A stretch of 64,000 nucleotides of DNA from Cryptomeria japonica. Lineage: Eukaryota > Streptophyta > Pinopsida > Cupressales > Cupressaceae. The notes beneath the pieces were generated by a model that did no database searches, was not told where the DNA came from, and saw only the letters and a program-made list of their open reading frames with translations. This document shows, piece by piece, positions 25,173 through 36,619 of this stretch. The stretch covers positions 213,126,997 through 213,190,996 of the forward strand of contig NC_081406.1 of NCBI RefSeq assembly GCF_030272615.1. Direction: 5' to 3'. The stretch's first letter is position 1. Each line of letters starts with the position of its first letter. The position numbers were made by a program, and so were the translations under genes.

Positions 25173-25928
25173 TGTATATAGTGAAAAATGATGATGATAA
25201 ACTTATTGTAAAACCACAAAAATCCAACCACAATGAAAACCCTAGTTGTACAACCAAACATCCACAATACACCAATGGGGATACCTAAGAACATGCAAAT
25301 CCACAAAATAAAATAATATTACCATTTACATGCCAAGTAGGGTTTCAATCTCCATTGATCTTGTTTGATATATTTTCTCTCAGATTTATGTTTGCACAAG
25401 AGCTCAACAAAGAATGGATTGTGGTTGAAGTAGCTCAATCGCAAGAAGATTTGACTGCATAAGCATTGATTAGGGTTGATAATGAAGGAAGTATCCTCTT
25501 ATATAGAAGACACTTTAGAAAAATGTAGGGATAAGATTAAGTGGTGAAATAAATAAATGGTTGGCTAGGATTAAAGGGTAGTTAGAAGAAATAATAAAAT
25601 AGTGAAAGGGGTAGGTAAAAGAGGATTAAGAGATAAGTAACATGTGTCATAGAAGAAAAAGATAATGAATTAATTAAATAAATAAAGATTTATTTAATTA
25701 ATAGAAGAAGTGGGGCCAATTAAATAAATAAAAGTATTTATTTAATTTAGGAGAAAGATAATTTAAATAAATTAAAATATTTATTTAAACGAGAAAAGGG
25801 CTAGAAGAGGCTAAATGAATGAATTAAATAAAATAAAGATTTATTTAATTAATAGAAGACTTAGGATTAAGTAATTAAATAAATAAGAATATTTATTAAA
25901 TCAAAGAGGATAGTTTTAGGTGTCTACA
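25173..25928 (-). repeat. 5' LTR of the minus-strand gypsy element
   Basis: On the minus strand it begins TGTAGACACCTAAAAC at 25928 and ends ACTATATACA at 25173, 756 bp. The first half carries many AATTAAATAAAT-type words. A TATATAAG motif near 25500 is a plausible TATA box. No partner LTR was found to the left in this window. Confidence 0.7.
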
Positions 25929-25997
25929 GTAGCTGTCAAAATAATTTTCTAAGAGGATAGTTTTAGGTGTCTACAGTCGCTATCAAAATAATTTTCA
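25904..25997. repeat. 47-bp tandem duplication at the gypsy/copia junction
   Basis: The unit AAGAGGATAGTTTTAGGTGT and the following copia bases (to AAAATAATTTTC) occurs twice with a 47-bp offset and two substitutions. Each copy holds the gypsy LTR tip plus the start of the copia fragment. Confidence 0.85.
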
Positions 25998-26539
25998 GAT
26001 ATTTGAAAGGAACAATTGATTTTGGTCTGTGGTATCCTAAAGATGATGATTTTACTTTGAGTGATTTTATTGATGCTGATTGGGTAGGAGATATGGATGA
26101 TATAAAGACTAATAGTGGTGGTGCATTTTTCTTGGGAAAAATATTGGTTTCTTGGTTGATAAAAAAACATAATTCTATTTATGTATCTACTGCAGAGACA
26201 AAATATATTGTCGCAACAAACATTTGTACTCAGGTAGTATGGATGAAGCAGATTTTGAAAGATATCGGAGTAGTGTATGATGAGCCTATTGCTATCTACT
26301 GTGACAATTCAAGTGAAATTAACATAATTTCTAAGAGTCCCCTGTTGCATTCAAATACTAAACATATATCAATCAAGTTTCACTTTTTTAGAGATAAGGT
26401 AAGTGACAAGGAAGTTAGATTGGAGTATGTGCCTACTAACGAATAGATTGAAAACATTTTCAAGAAGCCTTTGCCTAAGGATACTTTTCAGTATCTCAGA
26501 GGGAAATTAGGGGTGATTACCACTCCTGATCGGAACTAA
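25929..26539 (+). pseudogene. Ty1/copia pol C-terminus (RNase H)
   Basis: The frame from about 25967 to a natural stop at 26537-26539 has one internal TAG (26444). It shows the end of copia Pol: IFRYLKGT, then DADWVGD, GAFFLGKILVSW, a Ser/Thr-Ala-Glu-Thr-Lys-Tyr motif, IYCDNSS, and a tail ending in LRGKLGVI. These are RNase H landmarks of copia elements. Everything upstream (Gag, protease, integrase, reverse transcriptase) was displaced by the gypsy insertion and is not in the window. The polypurine tract and LTR follow. Confidence 0.85.
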
Positions 26540-26830
26540 GGTGCATTGATATGAATCAATCTAGTGCATTTCACGATCATATCATGTGATCTGGATTGAT
26601 GGTTGGTGGCTGCTACTAGGGGGAGTAGTCAGTAAGTTAGTTTTGTAGTTTGATTGCAAATATGTGCCTTTGTCATTGATGTCAAAGGAGGAGAGAGTCA
26701 TGTGAAAAACTGTGATGAGATAAGAAAGAGGAGAAGAGTAGTATGCAAGGTCTAAGGAGGAGCTGTTGATCTACTTTGTCATTGATTTTTTTTCACATCA
26801 TATGTTGTCATCAATGCCAAAGGGGGAGTT
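26540..26830 (+). other. Copia 3' untranslated region with polypurine tract
   Basis: Non-coding sequence after the pol stop. It ends in AAAGGGGGAGTT (26819-26830), directly before the TG of the LTR, as expected for a plus-strand priming tract. Confidence 0.75.
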
Positions 26831-28106
26831 TGTTAGGAGTATACTACAAATATGTCCTTGAGAGATATTTGAGAGTCGTGTTGTCATTGATGTGAACATA
26901 TTTATCTATCTATGACCGTGATGTAGTGAAGTTCATGTTGGAAAATGACATTGTTCTGGTGTTTTCATTGAAGATTGGCGCATGATAGATGCTTAGGGGT
27001 TGTCATTGATAGAAACTCAGTTTGCAGATCCTATCTGGTATGCATAGAATTGGTTTATCGGAAGTCATCTTGTTCATAAGGCATAAGTCTGGATCGTGGA
27101 ACTCAATTATTGGTAGAACATGAGATCATGGCGTACATCTTAGTTTCCACGATATATTTTTGGTTGTGGTGATCAAGGTAGTTGGTTTGAGGTTCAAGAC
27201 ATATTATTTTGTGATCCTAATATCCGGTGGTGAATTGTGTATAATTTTAGAGCTCTGATATCCGGTATTTCAGTTAGGGCAGAGGTATTTTGGAGTAACG
27301 TGTGTTGCGGATTTGTTGGGATGATTTCGATGATTAGTTTTGCATTTGTGGTGATTGGACCAACTTATGGGAAGAATTTTATCATTTATTTTGGTCCATA
27401 TTTGTATTTGTGATCAGATTAATCAAACTTTGGTGGAACATGTTTCATGTTGCATGTTATGCATTTTTTGGAAGCTGACTTACTAAATGATTTGTTTTCA
27501 ATGATGTGGATATATAAGCTTGATTTGGATGATGCATTTGGTGTGATATGTGATGTGGTAGACTATTTTGGAGTAATTGAGTTCATTTTCACGTGCACAT
27601 CTTGATCTTGGTTGATATGGTAAGTAGTTGCAGAGCAGAACAAAGAAGATAAGTAGAGTAGTAACAACAAATCATTTTTCACTTAATCAGAACTGATTTT
27701 TGGCATAATCTAATGCTATTTTCCACTTCACTACTTGTTGTAATTAGTTTGTAATCACTTGTAAGGAAGTGAGCCTTCCTTCAGGTTGTAGCCCTTTTGT
27801 ACTTGAGCAGTGAGCTTTAAGCAGTGTGCTTGTATGAAAGTGCATTCCCCTTATGTATTATTGTTTTTCTATTGGCCATAGTGGAATAATATTGTGGGTT
27901 TGAATCCGGGTTTGAATCCCACCATGGTTTTTCCCTTTTGGGTTTCCACATAAAAATACTAGTGTTATGGTTGCATGGTTATGTGTTTTGTGTTGTTGCA
28001 CTTTACTTTCTTTCTGATGCATCCGATGGTTAAAGAATCAAAATATCAAGTTTAAAATTTGCGTAACACTAATCACCCCCCCTCTTAGTGTTCATTGATT
28101 CCAACA
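26831..28106 (+). repeat. Copia LTR shared by two units
   Basis: This 1276-bp LTR starts TGTTAGGAGTATAC and ends GATTCCAACA. On its left are a copia pol end and polypurine tract, so it acts as a 3' LTR. On its right is a perfect primer site and a gag start, so it also acts as a 5' LTR. The second LTR of neither unit is in the window. Confidence 0.85.
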
Positions 28107-28108
28107 AT

Positions 28109-28120
28109 TGGTATCAGAGC
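28109..28120 (+). other. Primer binding site, tRNA-Met type
   Basis: TGGTATCAGAGC follows the LTR after two bases. It is the standard copia primer site complementary to initiator tRNA-Met. Confidence 0.9.
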
Positions 28121-28174
28121 CTAGTTCCTCCAAGGAAGCCTAACCACTTGAGGAAGTTCCAAGAGATTGAAGCA

Positions 28175-30830
28175 ATGGACTCTGGTTTGTAGAGACAATT
28201 TTGTGTGACACTTGAGGATCTTGATGCAACAAGAAATGAAATAAGTGTTAATCTTAGAGGATCCGATTAATACTAAGAGGGGGGTGAATCAGTATTAACA
28301 ATAATTTCAAACTTAAAACTTGAACTTATAAAACTTCACCAAATAAATCAAAGACCAGTAATAAACTCTTTAACATTATCGATAATCACTGATAACCAAC
28401 TATTAAATTGATTTATCAAAACTGCTCATTAAGTGTTCATCAACATGCATAAATTGAAAGTAAAACATAACAACACATAAAAACATTCACCATATGAAGA
28501 CCATGTTTTTCACATGGAAACCCAAATAGGGAAAGACCATGATGGGAATTGGTACCCATAAAAATTGTGCACTCTTTCAGAATGTGCCCTATTAGGAGCC
28601 TAGCCTAGTTAAAAGCTTACAAAGATGCCCTATTAGGAGAAGACTATGTTAGGAGTCACCCGATTAAGGGATTTAGATGATGAGCCCTATTAGGAGCTTT
28701 GACTTGTTAGGATCAACCTTGCAAGAGGATTTAACACTCAGAAGTTGAGCTACCTGGTTAAGGGATTTACAATGTAAGGTCTGTTAGGACCTACCTGGTT
28801 AAGGGATTTTGCTACTATAATTGTTAGAGAACAATAGCAAATGACCTAGGTATAGCACTTAACTGCTTGCTTGATCAGATCCAATTCTTGCTCCAAATCT
28901 ACTACACTTTGGCAGATCTCATACTCTAATTCGGCTTCACACTCTTCAAAACCACTGACACAACAAACATCAACTCTACCAACATAAATAACCTTTACAA
29001 CTTAGTTGGTTACAATTCCCTAAGATTTACAACATAGATAATCACAAATCTTGTACAACTCATTACAGATCATCATTGATCATCATATGGATAATTACAA
29101 ACAATTATAAATCAATTACAACAATTGAATGATCATCGCATCTCTATCTAATACAAGGTCAAACCCTTAGAACATTCTGCTAAGAACTTTGCATATTCTC
29201 AAGAAATTTTCTCTTCAAATGCGCCAAAACATCTTTCAAACATTTCATGTGGTTTATACCACACCATCACCAACATTTGAACTTGATGTAGATCACCGCA
29301 AAACCAAAAAACATTATCGGTTAAGAGAATTCTTTGTCGGTCCTTAAACCCTTCTTAAACCTTAGCAAAAATATAACAAAAATCATAAATATGATTTCCA
29401 ATAACCAAAACATGATGTGGTTCTGGTCAGATACATATTACAATGATACAAACTCACATTCCAAATTGCAACTCTTCAATCATCACCAATCGCCAGATCT
29501 AGTCAAAATATTTCCTCATTTACCAGTTAAGGTCCTAATTCGTAGTTAACTGTCTACATACTAGTAAGGCATTTCCGGTAGACCAAAAAGACTTAGATGA
29601 CAAAATACAACATAGTAAACATCATTTACCATCAATGAAAACATAAATAACTGATCAAAGTCACCCAATCATGCAATATCAATCTCTTCATCATAATGTC
29701 ATCACAAACAGTCCTTTACCAATTCAGTCATCATTCTTCACCAGCATTCATCTCCATCAGTTATGCCAATCATGCCAATGATAAGTTCCTTAAAGAGAAA
29801 CTTGAGTGCAGCTGAAGACTTCATTAATGATCTGAAAGAACAAGTCAACACTTCAAGAGACAAGAGGAAAGAGTTGATGGACAAGCTGAAGGAGAAACAG
29901 GAGAAAAGAATTGAAGAACAAAGCAATGATGAATGTGAAAAGCTTGCTAGAGAGGATGTTGTATTCAAGAATGAGATGCAATCCATTGTAACGAATCTGA
30001 CTAAGAAGATTGAAGACTAGAAGAAGAATGAAGAAAGTTTGACTCAATCATTGAAAGAAAAATTAGATGAATGCTATAAGCTTACCTATGAGAATGATTA
30101 GTTGAAGCTTGAGTTGAGGCAATCCAGGAATGATGGACAAGAACTTGAAAGACAAATTATTGCCTTAAGAGATGAACATGCTACTACAAATTAATATAAA
30201 GACAAATTTAATGCTATCTCAGCAAGGTTGGATGAGATGTTGGATAGTCAGAGACATAGAAAAGACATGAGAGGCTTTCGATATGAGAAAGGAGAATCCT
30301 CTGGTTCTGGACAAAGCAATGCAAAACCTAATCATCAGAATAGAAAGAATCCTTTGGTAAGACAACCTAATGCCTATAAATGGTAGATATTTTTTTTGCA
30401 ATAAATTTGGTCATATGGCAAATCAATGTATAAGTGGGATGAATAATCAAATAAATAATATGCAACAATTTTGGTCGCAAGTCAAACATGTGCAGAGTAG
30501 TAATGAATAATTTTCAAAACAAGAGATGTTATGCTTGTGGGATATTTGGATATATCTCTAACCAATGCAGGATGAGACCAAATTAGATGAATTTCAGATG
30601 TATGCAGAGAAATGTTGTTTATTGTGCATGCAACAAGCCTGGTCACATTGCAAAATACTACAGAAGTAAGAAGAATGATTCAGTAAATAAAGGCAAATCA
30701 GATGAGAAAGGCAAAGAAAAATTAGATGAAATCAGGGATCAACATAAGAATATGTGGGTTAAAAAGGATTATTCCAATGTCTAGAATGGTTCCACACCTG
30801 AATCCGATGATGGAACCTCATTTGGTAACT
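28175..30830 (+). pseudogene. Coiled-coil, zinc-knuckle Gag of a pol-less unit
   Basis: ATG at 28175 follows the primer site. The frame is cut at 28245 by an antisense solo LTR and resumes in phase at 29786, so codons join once one ATAAG is removed. Residues after the junction form a long Lys/Glu-rich coiled coil (to about 30240). A Ser/Gly-rich RYEKGESSGSGQ segment and degraded CCHC knuckles follow; the clearest reads CACNKPGHIAKYY with the last Cys lost (near 30630). There are several in-frame TAG/TAA stops (28190, about 30018, 30100) and shifts. It is homologous to the minus-strand Gag at 36620-41579. It does not resemble the usual UBN2-type copia Gag. I infer a structural protein from position and knuckles. 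Confidence 0.75.
28246..29780 (-). mobile_element. Antisense solo copia LTR inside gag
   Basis: It reads as a minus-oriented LTR (plus strand starts TGTTAATC, then the GAGGGGGGTGAATCAG phrase shared with other copia LTRs here, and the TTTCACATGGAAACCC phrase). The flanking five bases are ATAAG on both sides (28241-28245 and 29781-29785). Removing it plus one duplication restores the Gag frame. The right end reads CCAATG rather than CCAACA, so the terminal CA is mutated. No internal region exists, so LTR-LTR recombination has probably removed it. Confidence 0.8.
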
Positions 30831-31235
30831 AGGGATTTTTGGCCTTACGGGGAGTTTTACATGCATATTCATAGAACCCCCTCTTCAGTGATCTGTAAAC
30901 AATTTTGGAAAGTTACAAAAGGTTTAAATCATGTATGCAGGTATTATCTAGAAGATCTGGTGGAGATTTGAGGCTCTGGTAAACAATTTCATGAAAATCA
31001 AAGTAACTAGTTGAAGCATTTATTACAATGCAAAATTAGGTTTTCAAAGGTTAAAAAGGCATTTCAAAGGTTTATTTTTCACAATGTAATCAAGAGAAAA
31101 GATCAGTGCAATGAAGAGAGAATTTTTGGTGATCTAAATCCAAGCTTGAAGCAATCAATCAACGATTCTTGTACCTAGTTGAGAATCAAAAGGTATTTTT
31201 TGTTTGAAGCTATCTTTTCATATCCATATTTAAAA
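30831..31235 (+). other. Spacer between Gag and ORFx (plus unit)
   Basis: About 400 bp with no domain or motif that I recognise. A short ORF (30726-30971) overlaps its start without support. The homologous spacer in the minus unit is about 36158-36619. Confidence 0.5.
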
Positions 31236-31768
31236 ATGGCACCTGCATCTACATCTAATGTTGTGAATACATTAGTAGTTGAAATTTTTGAGAGGGCAAG
31301 GCCTATGTTGAAGAGGCACCCATTCAAATCCACTGAGGATGATCTGAAAGGTGCATTTTCTTTTGTTCCATATGGTGTACTCCACAATGAGGATATTAGG
31401 GCATACATTCATTGCAACATTGAGGAGCTTGGGAATGCAGACATACTTTCACTTTACACCAAGCACATGATGGATAGTATGGGAAATTTGAAGCTGAAAT
31501 ACAAGTCACTGCAATATAAGTGTTTCATCCAATTTGTCCTTTTCTTGTTATTTGCTAAACCAAAATGGATTCGATATATTTTGAGCCGAATCCATGACAA
31601 ATTCATGTGGCTGGACCGACCTCATAATATCACTAAGAAGGCCATTAAAGAAGTTACCTATTTGAAAGCAACTAGTGAGGTTCCTGGACTAAGGAAAGTA
31701 CAAAACACTACAATAATAAAGGTTATTGGATCTCAATTTGACAGTTGGTCGATGACAATCAATGAGAT
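31236..31768 (+). pseudogene. ORFx, accessory protein of unknown function (truncated)
   Basis: ATG at 31236 is chosen because the homologous minus-strand copy starts at the same residue (MAP/MAS). About 178 codons stay open until a minus-oriented LTR interrupts it at 31769; the ORF then stops at 31788-31790 inside the LTR. Shared landmarks with the copy at 33240-36157 are VVEI near the start, KRHPF or KKHPF, VLHNEDIRAYIH, and SMTIN just before the break. There is a hydrophobic stretch (about residues 95-110), but no signal peptide, catalytic motif or known domain that I recognise. It lies downstream of Gag where copia elements have pol. Confidence 0.65.
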
Positions 31769-32714
31769 TGTTGAAATCAGGGATCACTGAGAGCGGGGGT
31801 GAATAAGTGATCTACCAATTAGCAGATTTTTAAACTTTAAACCACCGGAAGCAAATACTTGAAACTGAAATGTAGAAACATAAAACAAACAACCACAAGA
31901 TCATAACACTAGTATTTTTACGTGGAAACCCAAATGGAAAAAACTACAGTAGGATTTGAACCCACAATATTATTCCACTATGGCTAGTAGAAAAACAATA
32001 TTACAAATGGGAATGCACAGGCATTCAAGCACACTGCCTAGTGCTCACTACTCAATTATAATAACTCAGAAGGCTACAACCCTTAGAGAAGTCTCACTAA
32101 CTTACAAGATAGTTACAGTGATGAATTATAGTGTATGAAATCTGAAATAGCATCTACTATGCCTGGATGAGTTCCGATTGAGTGTTAAATATACTGACTG
32201 GATCACCTTCTCTATTCTGCTTTGTTCTCTATCTTAGTTAGCAACTAGATCAAGAATGTATGCATGAAACTACACCAAAATATATTCCACCTCTCGCTTG
32301 CATGCAATCACATCATTCACCAAAAAGATAATCCACACCAAACTTATATTCCGACAACCACAAAATAGGTCATTTACCATGTCGGCTTACTAGTATAACA
32401 TGTAGTCACATGTCGACTTGACCAAATCACAAAGATAAATGCAGATAAGCAAAACAATAATACAATGATGTGTCTAAGTCATCCCAATCATCCCAAACAT
32501 GCTTCAATGCACCGCAATCACCAGAAAGCTTCCAAACCCAAAAATGCTTTGTTCTTCCTAGAATATCGGTTAATCAACTACCGATTAATACTTGCTTCTG
32601 GATAAGAAGAATTACGACCATTAGATGGAATCTCTATGAATAGTTGCCATCAATGACAACCCTATACTAGTAATCAGCCACCAGAAACCACTAGATGAGT
32701 GTCAATTTCCAACA
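31769..32714 (-). repeat. 3' LTR of the minus Gag+ORFx element
   Basis: A 946-bp LTR whose plus strand begins TGTTGAAATCAGG and ends TTTCCAACA. The phrase TTTTTACGTGGAAACCC near 31920 is shared with other copia LTRs of the window. The adjoining ATCTCCCCCTTTGGC is the complement of a purine tract, which fixes the orientation. Confidence 0.75.
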
Positions 32715-33240
32715 ATCTCCCCCTTTGGCATTGATGGCAACACTCATGAAAAATGACTAAGTGTTGAGTACTATATACCAGTTCAAAATAATTAAAAGAA
32801 TTTCTATGACTCTCCCTTAGAAAAATAATTCCACTCTCCAATACTATACATTTTTCATTGTTCCTCTCCTCCCATGACAGTAATGCCAAACATGGGGTTC
32901 TGTCCAAAACTTATATACAAAGATATTCACCAAAAACTTTACAAATACTTGAAGATGTCAGCATAAATAGTCTTCAAAAATCCTAGGTGAGTATCTCACC
33001 CACTCTTCAAGTTATCCAAAACTATGATGAATGCACTAAATAAAGTGACATGAATCTCTAATTCCCTTAGGTCAGATGACATAGGTCACGCCATCTCCTT
33101 CATACAATCTACTTTATTACTCAACATAGTGTTCAACTAGGGGGCAATCAGGTTCTGGATTTCACCAACTTTTCTCAAAATTTTGTCCTTGTCTGCTTGG
33201 AGGCTTGATATCTGATCATTTCCGTTTAAAACTTCTAGTT
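32715..33240 (-). other. 3' untranslated region of the minus Gag+ORFx element
   Basis: Non-coding stretch between ORFx and the LTR. It includes the polypurine tract at about 32715-32728 (minus strand GCCAAAGGGGGAGAT). Confidence 0.6.
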
Positions 33241-36157
33241 AAAGTTACATTTGGATCAAAGGACTGTGAAATCCTAGCAAGCTTTCCCTAGCAAACACCT
33301 ATCTACTTGTCTATATCTATAGTGAATTTAGGCAAAATTAGGTAAAATTTGTACAATTTAGTGGCTTCTAACAATGTGTTAGAAATAATATGAAATATCT
33401 TATTTAGTCTCACTTTATCACCCTCAATCATCTTTCAGAATGTTTGTATCCTAACATCCTTAAATTTATCCAAAACTTTCTGAGTGGTAGTTTTCTCCAA
33501 AAAATCAAAACTTGTATTTACACTGTTAATTAATTGCAACAATTTAAAGAAGGGGCTGTTATTTGAATCTAAATGTACACTTGGGGCCACCTTTTGTAAA
33601 ACATCAACTAACATCAAAATTATCTTTTTATCTTTAGACTCCAACTTCACTAGATCTTGGTTGGCCTAGGCTTGCATAGAAGCTGCAAGCATAATCTTTT
33701 CAGCAGGGGACATCTTCCCAAGATTAAGTGGACTATCTGGATTGATAGGGATCTGAGGTAGGGTCCCTATAACTAGAGGAGTGAGAATTTCTAGATCAAG
33801 TACTCTTTTTCCTTTGTCAACCTTAGTAACCTTGGTCTCTTCACTCTCAACATCCTTCTTTTCTGTCCCATCCCCTTTATCTTTTTCATCAGTGTTGGCA
33901 CTTGGTGCAGTATCAACCTATTTGATCTCAAGGGTTGCAGATCTTTCCATCACTGGAGGAGTATCACCTATCTTAGCATCAAGTGTAGTGTTACCTTGAT
34001 CTTCCAGAAGATCCTCAGTCTGAACTTCAACCTTATGACTTTTGGAAACAACTTGCTTCTCATCTAGTTGAGAGGGTTTGAGTGCATCCTTGTACAGAGG
34101 GTCATTTTGAATTATCTTTCTCCATATATCCTCTATCTCTTTCCTCACCTCTTCCATGTTTTCCAATCATTAGCCTGTTAACCCTGTTCTTACTTCAGAA
34201 TTCCTTCTTGTTTGCCTCCTAAATCAACCTCTTGGCTTCATCATGAGTAATATAGGTGCAAACATTTATTATCTCTCTCTCTTTCATCTCCTTGTCAATC
34301 TTACTTATTGTCATTCTCCTTGCATCTATAAGGTTTTACAAATATTTGGGAATGATCTTCTCCAACTCAATTAATGTCTTACTAAAATTGTGTAAATATA
34401 ATACAACTGCTTCCTCAACCTTTCTCTTGTCAACCTCATTTAATTTCTCATAATAGGCTTCAAGATTCTTCAAATTTCCATCTACAATTATTTTATCAAC
34501 TGATTGATCTATTGTCAATGAGATAAAAAACACAATTTTACCTTGCTCAGGTTGAGTCTTGACTTTTCTTTATCTCTTAGGCCTTTTGGCAGGAATAGGA
34601 TTTGATTTTGCCTTTTTTCTCTATTGGGCTCCATCGGATTATGACTTCTTCACCACTCTGAAAAATTCTCCTTTCTTCTTTGCCTTTCCTGCTTCCTCCT
34701 TAGACTCTATTCAGAAGCCACCAAAGATATTGTAACATAATCCCTCTTCTGCTTCAACACACCTTTCCCGAATGGGCTAGGTCTTGTAGATTGTGTCACT
34801 GGTGCAGGAGAAGACTTAGTCTCCTTAGGTTTGACCTTGGAGGGAAACAGATCAACCTTGGCTTCTTGGTTTCCTCTTTGGCCACTTTTGTGTATGACCT
34901 TCCCTTTCTTTCTTCACCTCCTTCTGGGTGAAACCCATCTAAACTGCCACCTCCTTAGCCATCTCTGTAACCTTCTCTTTTTGGGAAAGTGTAGTGAATT
35001 GCATGTGTGAAGTGAGGTCCTTTTCCTTGAATTTACTAAATCTCCCTTCCTTAGGATCCATTGGTTGACTTAAAAGATGTTGGGCATATGCCTCAAGAGT
35101 GACAGAGTCAATTTCATACCCCACAGGCATGATCCATACTATTCTGGGTTCCACAACTTCCATCTAACATTGATCCTTGTCAACCATGAAGCATATGGTT
35201 TGCTCATACTTTTCAACTATTTCCTTAGGGATCCTTTATTCTCTTTTCATTGCTTCTTGGAAAGATTTAAAGTATCCCCCGAGAGAAGATATTCTCATTG
35301 TTGCATCGCAAACTCCCCATAATCCCTCTTTGATCTGCATGGCCCCCAAACTATCATAGGCCCATTGGACCTTTCCTTTCATATCAACTATTTTATTCAG
35401 GAAGTATAAGGCCAAGAAAATAAGAAGTGTACCATATTTGAATGTGTTCTTTTTATCCTGTTTGATCTTCTTCAAATTGCTCAATAACTCATTCAGGAGG
35501 GCTGAATATAGGTCATACCTTTTATCTTCTTTCAACATTTGATATGTAGAGTAAATGGTAGTACCAGAGATAGAGTTGTACCTGCTTGACTGGTAAACCT
35601 TGTAACCAACCACCATTGAAGCAAATTTCACATCATTCTCTAGAATGTCATTTATGGTCATCGATCTACTGTCAATTTTGGAGCCAGTGGTGGCTATCAC
35701 CGTATCATTCGACACTTTCCTCAAGATGGGCACCTCACCAGTTTTAGCTAGGCATGTCACAACTTGAATCACCTACTTCATAATCTTGTGTGGCCTATCA
35801 AGACATACGAACTCATCATGAGCGCAACTAAGATTATATTGGATTCACTCTGCTTCATCAAATAACGGAAAATGAACAAACTGTGAGAAGCACCTTGTAC
35901 TTGGGTTTGAGATTTCCCAAACCGTCAGCCAAATGTTTGTTGTATAGGTCCAACATATCCACATTTCTAATCTCCTCAAGATCATAGTGTATGTAAGCCC
36001 TAATATCTTCATTATGGAGAACATCGTAGGGTACTAATGAAAATGCACCTTCTGGATTGTCCTCAACTGACTTGAAAGGATGTTTCTTGAAAATAGGTCG
36101 AGCTATGTCCTTAATCTCGACTACCAAAGGGGTAGTAACACCAAAAGTTGAAGCCAT
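33240..36157 (-). pseudogene. ORFx, long accessory protein of unknown function
   Basis: It starts at ATG 36157 and is readable in pieces to about 33240: 36157-35858, 35772-34939 (with one stop at 35236), 34533-34336, 34166-33918 and 33650-33435, with frameshifts and point stops between. Intact, it would have been roughly 900-970 residues. The N-terminal third matches the plus-strand copy. The middle holds MTINDI, YKVYQSSRYNS and a hydrophobic FLALYF segment. The C-terminal half is Lys/Glu-rich and probably helical. No enzyme motif, signal peptide or known domain is seen. Similar unknown ORFs may be spread with such elements, but I cannot name a family. Position after Gag and before the LTR is like that of env-like genes in some copia lineages, but no clear envelope features are present. 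Confidence 0.6.
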
Positions 36158-36619
36158 TTTGAATTTAGGATTTGCGGAAACAGAAAGCTTGAATGGACAA
36201 ATACCTTGATTCACAACTGGGTGGTGAAATTTGCTTAGGAGTCATCAAAATTGCTGTTGAAATTGCCAAATCGCTTCGATCTGCTTCTCTGCACTATTCT
36301 CTTGATCGCATCATGACATATGAAACTTTGAAATGCACTTTTATCCTTCGAAAACCTAATTTTCCACTGTAATAAATGCAACAACTAGTTACCATGATTT
36401 TCATGAAGTCGCATATCGGAGCACCAAATCATCTCAGAAACTTTTGGATATCATCTGCACATATGATCAAATCCTTTTTCAACCTTCCGAAATTGATTAT
36501 AGACCACTGAAGAGGGGGTTAGAATCTGCATGAAAATCTCCCCCTAAGGCATAAAGCCCTAGTTACCAGATGAAGATCCTGCAAAAGAATCAGGTGCAAA
36601 CCCATTGTCAGCTTTAGAT
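36158..36619 (-). other. Spacer between Gag and ORFx (minus unit)
   Basis: About 460 bp without an ORF. It corresponds to the 30831-31235 spacer of the plus-strand copy. Confidence 0.5.

Larger units (their letters stand above)
2940..25928 (-). mobile_element. Minus-strand Ty3/gypsy element split by two nested insertions
   Basis: Read on the minus strand from right to left, the order is 5' LTR (25173-25928), a primer-site-like sequence, a long leader, gag (22740 to 20669), then protease and linker (10609 to 8778, continuing 3335 to 2940). Foreign LTR elements occupy 10610-20668 and 3336-8777. Across both, the gypsy reading frame is continuous when the insertion and one 5-bp duplication are removed, which is strong evidence that the pieces are one element. 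No reverse transcriptase, RNase H or integrase is seen. The left end is lost near 2940, so I cannot tell whether pol was never present or was truncated. Its right LTR end lies against a plus-strand copia pol, into which it probably inserted. Confidence 0.8.

Noticed and set aside
33240-36157. ORFx as an env-like gene
   Set aside because: Position fits, but no signal peptide, no C-terminal membrane anchor and no convincing coiled-coil fusion features are visible, so I left the function open.
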